Below are positions 51,094 through 53,132 of a stretch of DNA of 53,132 nt, piece by piece. Position numbers and translations under genes: made by a program. The notes below the pieces were generated by a model, which ran no database searches, was not told the origin of the DNA, and saw only the letters and a program-made list of their open reading frames with translations. Every line of letters begins with the position of its first letter. Position 1 is the first letter of the stretch. This DNA comes from JBLIDK01 sp047632595 (GTDB lineage: Bacteria; Bacteroidota; Bacteroidia; Sphingobacteriales; Sphingobacteriaceae), in the NCBI GenBank assembly GCA_047632595.1, contig JBLIDK010000010.1, forward strand, positions 1 through 53,132. Direction: 5' to 3'.

Positions 51094-51235
51094 AGGTATA
51101 AGTTGAAGAATTGTTTAGTAGAATTGAATTCTTCGATTGCGATTAGTTTTAGCTTATTAGTTTGAGAAGTGCTGAAAGACTTTTTTTTAATATTATTTGT
51201 AATTAAAAGTACTTGACAAGTAGGCAAATTGCCCA

Positions 51236-51469
51236 TTACTTTTCAGCGATTAAAGCTTTGTTAACAGCAAAACCTCTTTCATAAAGGTCTTTTCTAAACT
51301 GAATTATTCCTTCATCGTTGGTCCAAGCGGTCCAGTATAAAACATGTATCACTGGCTGTTCTTTAAGTGAAACAGCCAAAGTTCTTTTCGTATCAACTTT
51401 TACCTGAATTTTTTCCAAGGATGTAAACACTACAAGAAATAAAAGACTAAATAACAAATTGGGTGTTTT
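51236..51469 (-). pseudogene. L,D-transpeptidase (YcbB/LdtD-like) C-terminal remnant
   Basis: The frame encodes the last ~55 residues of a YcbB-type murein L,D-transpeptidase: LEKIQVKVDTKRTLAVSL, PVIHVLYWTAWTNDEGIIQF and KDLYERGFAVNKAL. These match the family's end (xPVxxxYxTAWVDxxGxxxFxxDIYxxD). The catalytic domain with SHGCxR is absent. Ahead of it is only a hydrophobic stretch (LLFSLLFLVVF) starting at TTG 51457, with a stop before 51470. The final remnant stop is adjacent to the maximal MnmA reading. Most likely a deletion remnant. Confidence 0.7.
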
Positions 51470-51552
51470 TCACAGCAAATGGATTTTTTTTTAAAATGAA
51501 TTTAATGAATAAGCCAAAACTGTTTAAAATACAAAGCACCAATGTTTAGTTT

Positions 51553-52350
51553 TTACTTCCTTTTTAACAACTCAATCAATGCAATTTCTGTACTCTTCAC
51601 TGCTATAAAATTAGGGCCAATAAAATCCTCGTGCTTAAGCTTATATTTTCTAAACTCAACCGTTTTAGGAAATATTTTCCCTAAAACATAGCCTTTGCTT
51701 TCAAAAAAAGCATGAAAGTCAATTAAGAGCTGTTTTGTTGTGATATTTATATAGCCATATTCAAATTGAATGGCTTTAATCTTTCCTTGATCTATATGTT
51801 TCTCAAAGCCAAGAAGTGCATCATACTCAGCTCCTTCAACGTCAATTTTTAAAAAATCAATTTCTGGTATGTTTGTTTTCTTCATAAAGTCGTCGCCGCT
51901 AACTAACTCAATAGTTTGTTTAGGATTTGATTCATTAGAATGACCCTGGTAGTCGTAAATAGAAGAATGGGTGTCGGATGAGAAAATGTTTATTTCTTTA
52001 GTACATGTTTCTTTATAAAAGCCTTTTTCTATTGGAATAATAGTTGGGTATGGAGACACATTCTCTTTTAGTTTTGCAAAAGTGCTTTTAACCGGTTCAA
52101 AAGCGTAAACTTTAGTTGTTGGCATTAATTTGTTAATTAAAAGAGAGTAGCCTCCAATATTTGCACCTCCATCAATAACTACTTTGGGATTCAAACGAGC
52201 TATTTTATTTAAAACAGTAAATTCTCCGTTGCTATATAAATCATAGTTTCTGTTTTCATATAATCTATTTAATGCTCTCCCAAAGCCTGCAAGTTCTTTA
52301 AATAAGTTGTTATGAGAGTTTTTTTTGAAGAATCTTTTAACTTTTGACAT
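51553..52350 (-). CDS. FkbM-family methyltransferase
   Basis: 265 residues from ATG 52350 (MSKVKRFFKKNS); the upstream TTG at 52386 is not needed. SAM motif KVVIDGGANIGGYSLLI (residues about 64-80), VYAFEPVKSTFAKLKENV (acidic ribose contact), IDFLKIDVEGAEYDALLGFEKHI (FkbM signature) and a C-terminal IKAIQFEYGYIN. O-methylates a sugar or related hydroxyl, often on glycans; acceptor unknown. Stands alone. Confidence 0.9.
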   Translation of the reverse strand: MSKVKRFFKKNSHNNLFKELAGFGRALNRLYENRNYDLYSNGEFTVLNKIARLNPKVVIDGGANIGGYSLLINKLMPTTKVYAFEPVKSTFAKLKENVSPYPTIIPIEKGFYKETCTKEINIFSSDTHSSIYDYQGHSNESNPKQTIELVSGDDFMKKTNIPEIDFLKIDVEGAEYDALLGFEKHIDQGKIKAIQFEYGYINITTKQLLIDFHAFFESKGYVLGKIFPKTVEFRKYKLKHEDFIGPNFIAVKSTEIALIELLKRK

Positions 52351-52489
52351 AAAAATTATAGGTAAATTGTGTTTTGACTGTTGCAAGATAAAAACTTACT
52401 TAGTTTTTGAGAGGGCTTCTTCATCATTTTTCACTCAAAAACAAGGTATATAGTAATGAATTGTTAATTTCGTTGTTATTACATTATAT

Positions 52490-52993
52490 ATGAATAAAAT
52501 TTTCCTCGTTGTTGTAGTATGCTTCATCGCTTTCGCGGAAGTTTTTGCACAAAACCCTTTTGCAAGAGGTATGCGTGCTAAAAATGCCCTTTTTGTAGAA
52601 GTTGGAGGCCCTGGTTTGGGAGCTTCTCTTAATTTTGATGCCTTAACCTACCAAGTAGATTATTTCAAAATGGGTATTCGTTTTGGAGTTTCGCACATGC
52701 CTGGATCTTATATTGGTGAAGAAGATGGTTACGCCGGTTTATTTGGTATCACGCAGTTTTTCGGGTACCGTACTCACTATATTGAAATGGGCTTTACTGG
52801 GGTTTACGCTACAGAAATCTACTCCTTTTTAAGTGAAGGGTCGAATAAAGAAAAATTCTTGTTCGTTGGAAATATTGGCTACCGGAAACAAGTACATCAA
52901 GGCAGCGATTGGATTTACCGTATTGCATTTACGCCAGTTATTCATCCTAAACTCTATCCAGGTTTAGGCTTAAGCTTTGGAAGAAGTTTTTAA
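52490..52993 (+). CDS. Exported beta-rich protein, probable outer-membrane protein
   Basis: 167 residues. Signal peptide about 1-21 (IFLVVVVCFIAFAEVFAQ). The mature part has Gly/aromatic-rich amphipathic strands (NALFVEVGGPGLGASLNFDAL, FKMGIRFGVSHMPG, HYIEMGFTGVYATEIY) and ends PGLGLSFGRSF, with a terminal Phe typical of outer-membrane barrels. Family not recognised. A TAATTTCG at 52465-52472 may be its -7 element. The remaining 139 bp of the window show no gene. Confidence 0.75.
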   Translation: MNKIFLVVVVCFIAFAEVFAQNPFARGMRAKNALFVEVGGPGLGASLNFDALTYQVDYFKMGIRFGVSHMPGSYIGEEDGYAGLFGITQFFGYRTHYIEMGFTGVYATEIYSFLSEGSNKEKFLFVGNIGYRKQVHQGSDWIYRIAFTPVIHPKLYPGLGLSFGRSF

Positions 52994-53132
52994 TGTGTAA
53001 ACCAGTATTATATAAAGCCTTTCTATTTTGTTCAGTTTCAAAAAAAGGAGCAATAAAATAGGTCAAGTTAGAAGGGGTTTTGAATCAAAAGTTGAACTTT
53101 CTACTAAATTATACCACCAACGAACGTAATTC

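Noticed and set aside
51069..51236. 56-residue N-terminal extension of MnmA
   Set aside because: The family starts a few residues before SGGVDSS, and a -7 promoter element lies within the extension.

Overview
The window is an AT-rich chromosomal segment (about 35-38 % GC by eye) from a Bacteroidota bacterium, most likely Flavobacteriales or a close relative. The evidence is a MurF-alanine racemase fusion, type IX secretion (T9SS) sorting domains with the 'YPNP' start, the order nrdB-nrdA, a DUF3570/DUF4266 pair, an XRE-S24 repressor of the Bacteroidota kind, and TAnnTTTG-type -7 promoter elements. Shine-Dalgarno sites are mostly absent. Several genes (glycosyltransferase, GNAT, aspartoacylase) have only a TTG start.

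Layout. 0-8.7 kb: a small membrane protein; a translationally coupled unit of lipoprotein, M64 peptidase with T9SS tail, and metallo-beta-lactamase-fold hydrolase; a large secreted sialidase; an FMN-binding glutamate-synthase-like enzyme; a GT4 glycosyltransferase. 8.7-10.8 kb: a histidine-kinase remnant, an XRE-S24 repressor with a palindromic operator candidate, a small membrane-anchored protein, and a gene-free stretch of nested palindromes. 10.8-16.4 kb: ApbE, tRNA-Leu(GAG), NDH-2, HMG-CoA lyase, MgtE, TANGO2-like protein. 16.4-20 kb: accessory region with palindromic repeats, a GNAT gene and its broken copy, a CreD fragment, two lipoproteins and a protein made almost only of two sorting-domain-like modules. 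20-29 kb: envelope and housekeeping genes (EI24 protein, DUF502, MurF-Alr, RecX, RlmF, GuaB, FAD oxidoreductase, DUF3127, methyltransferase). 29.2-41.5 kb: class Ia ribonucleotide reductase, gyrase A, M16 peptidase and two paralogous TPR proteins. 41.5-53 kb: aspartoacylase-like and GCS2-CBS proteins, rhodanese, a DUF4266/DUF3570 outer-membrane unit, a lipoprotein MsrB with only the catalytic cysteine, a MazG-like hydrolase, small lipoproteins, MnmA, an L,D-transpeptidase remnant, an FkbM methyltransferase and a final exported protein.

I do not see a coherent new multi-gene system, CRISPR array, prophage or complete insertion sequence. The most notable points are: an unusual number of gene remnants (histidine kinase, CreD, GNAT, L,D-transpeptidase, a start-less T9SS protein, possibly a haem-binding domain) between intact housekeeping blocks; three or more families of palindromic intergenic repeats; a two-site operator candidate upstream of the XRE-S24 gene; two promoters whose -7 element lies exactly 4 nt before the ATG (probable leaderless mRNAs); a linker of about 190 residues in NrdA; and the single-cysteine MsrB. 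All family calls come from reading motifs in the translations; no database search was run.
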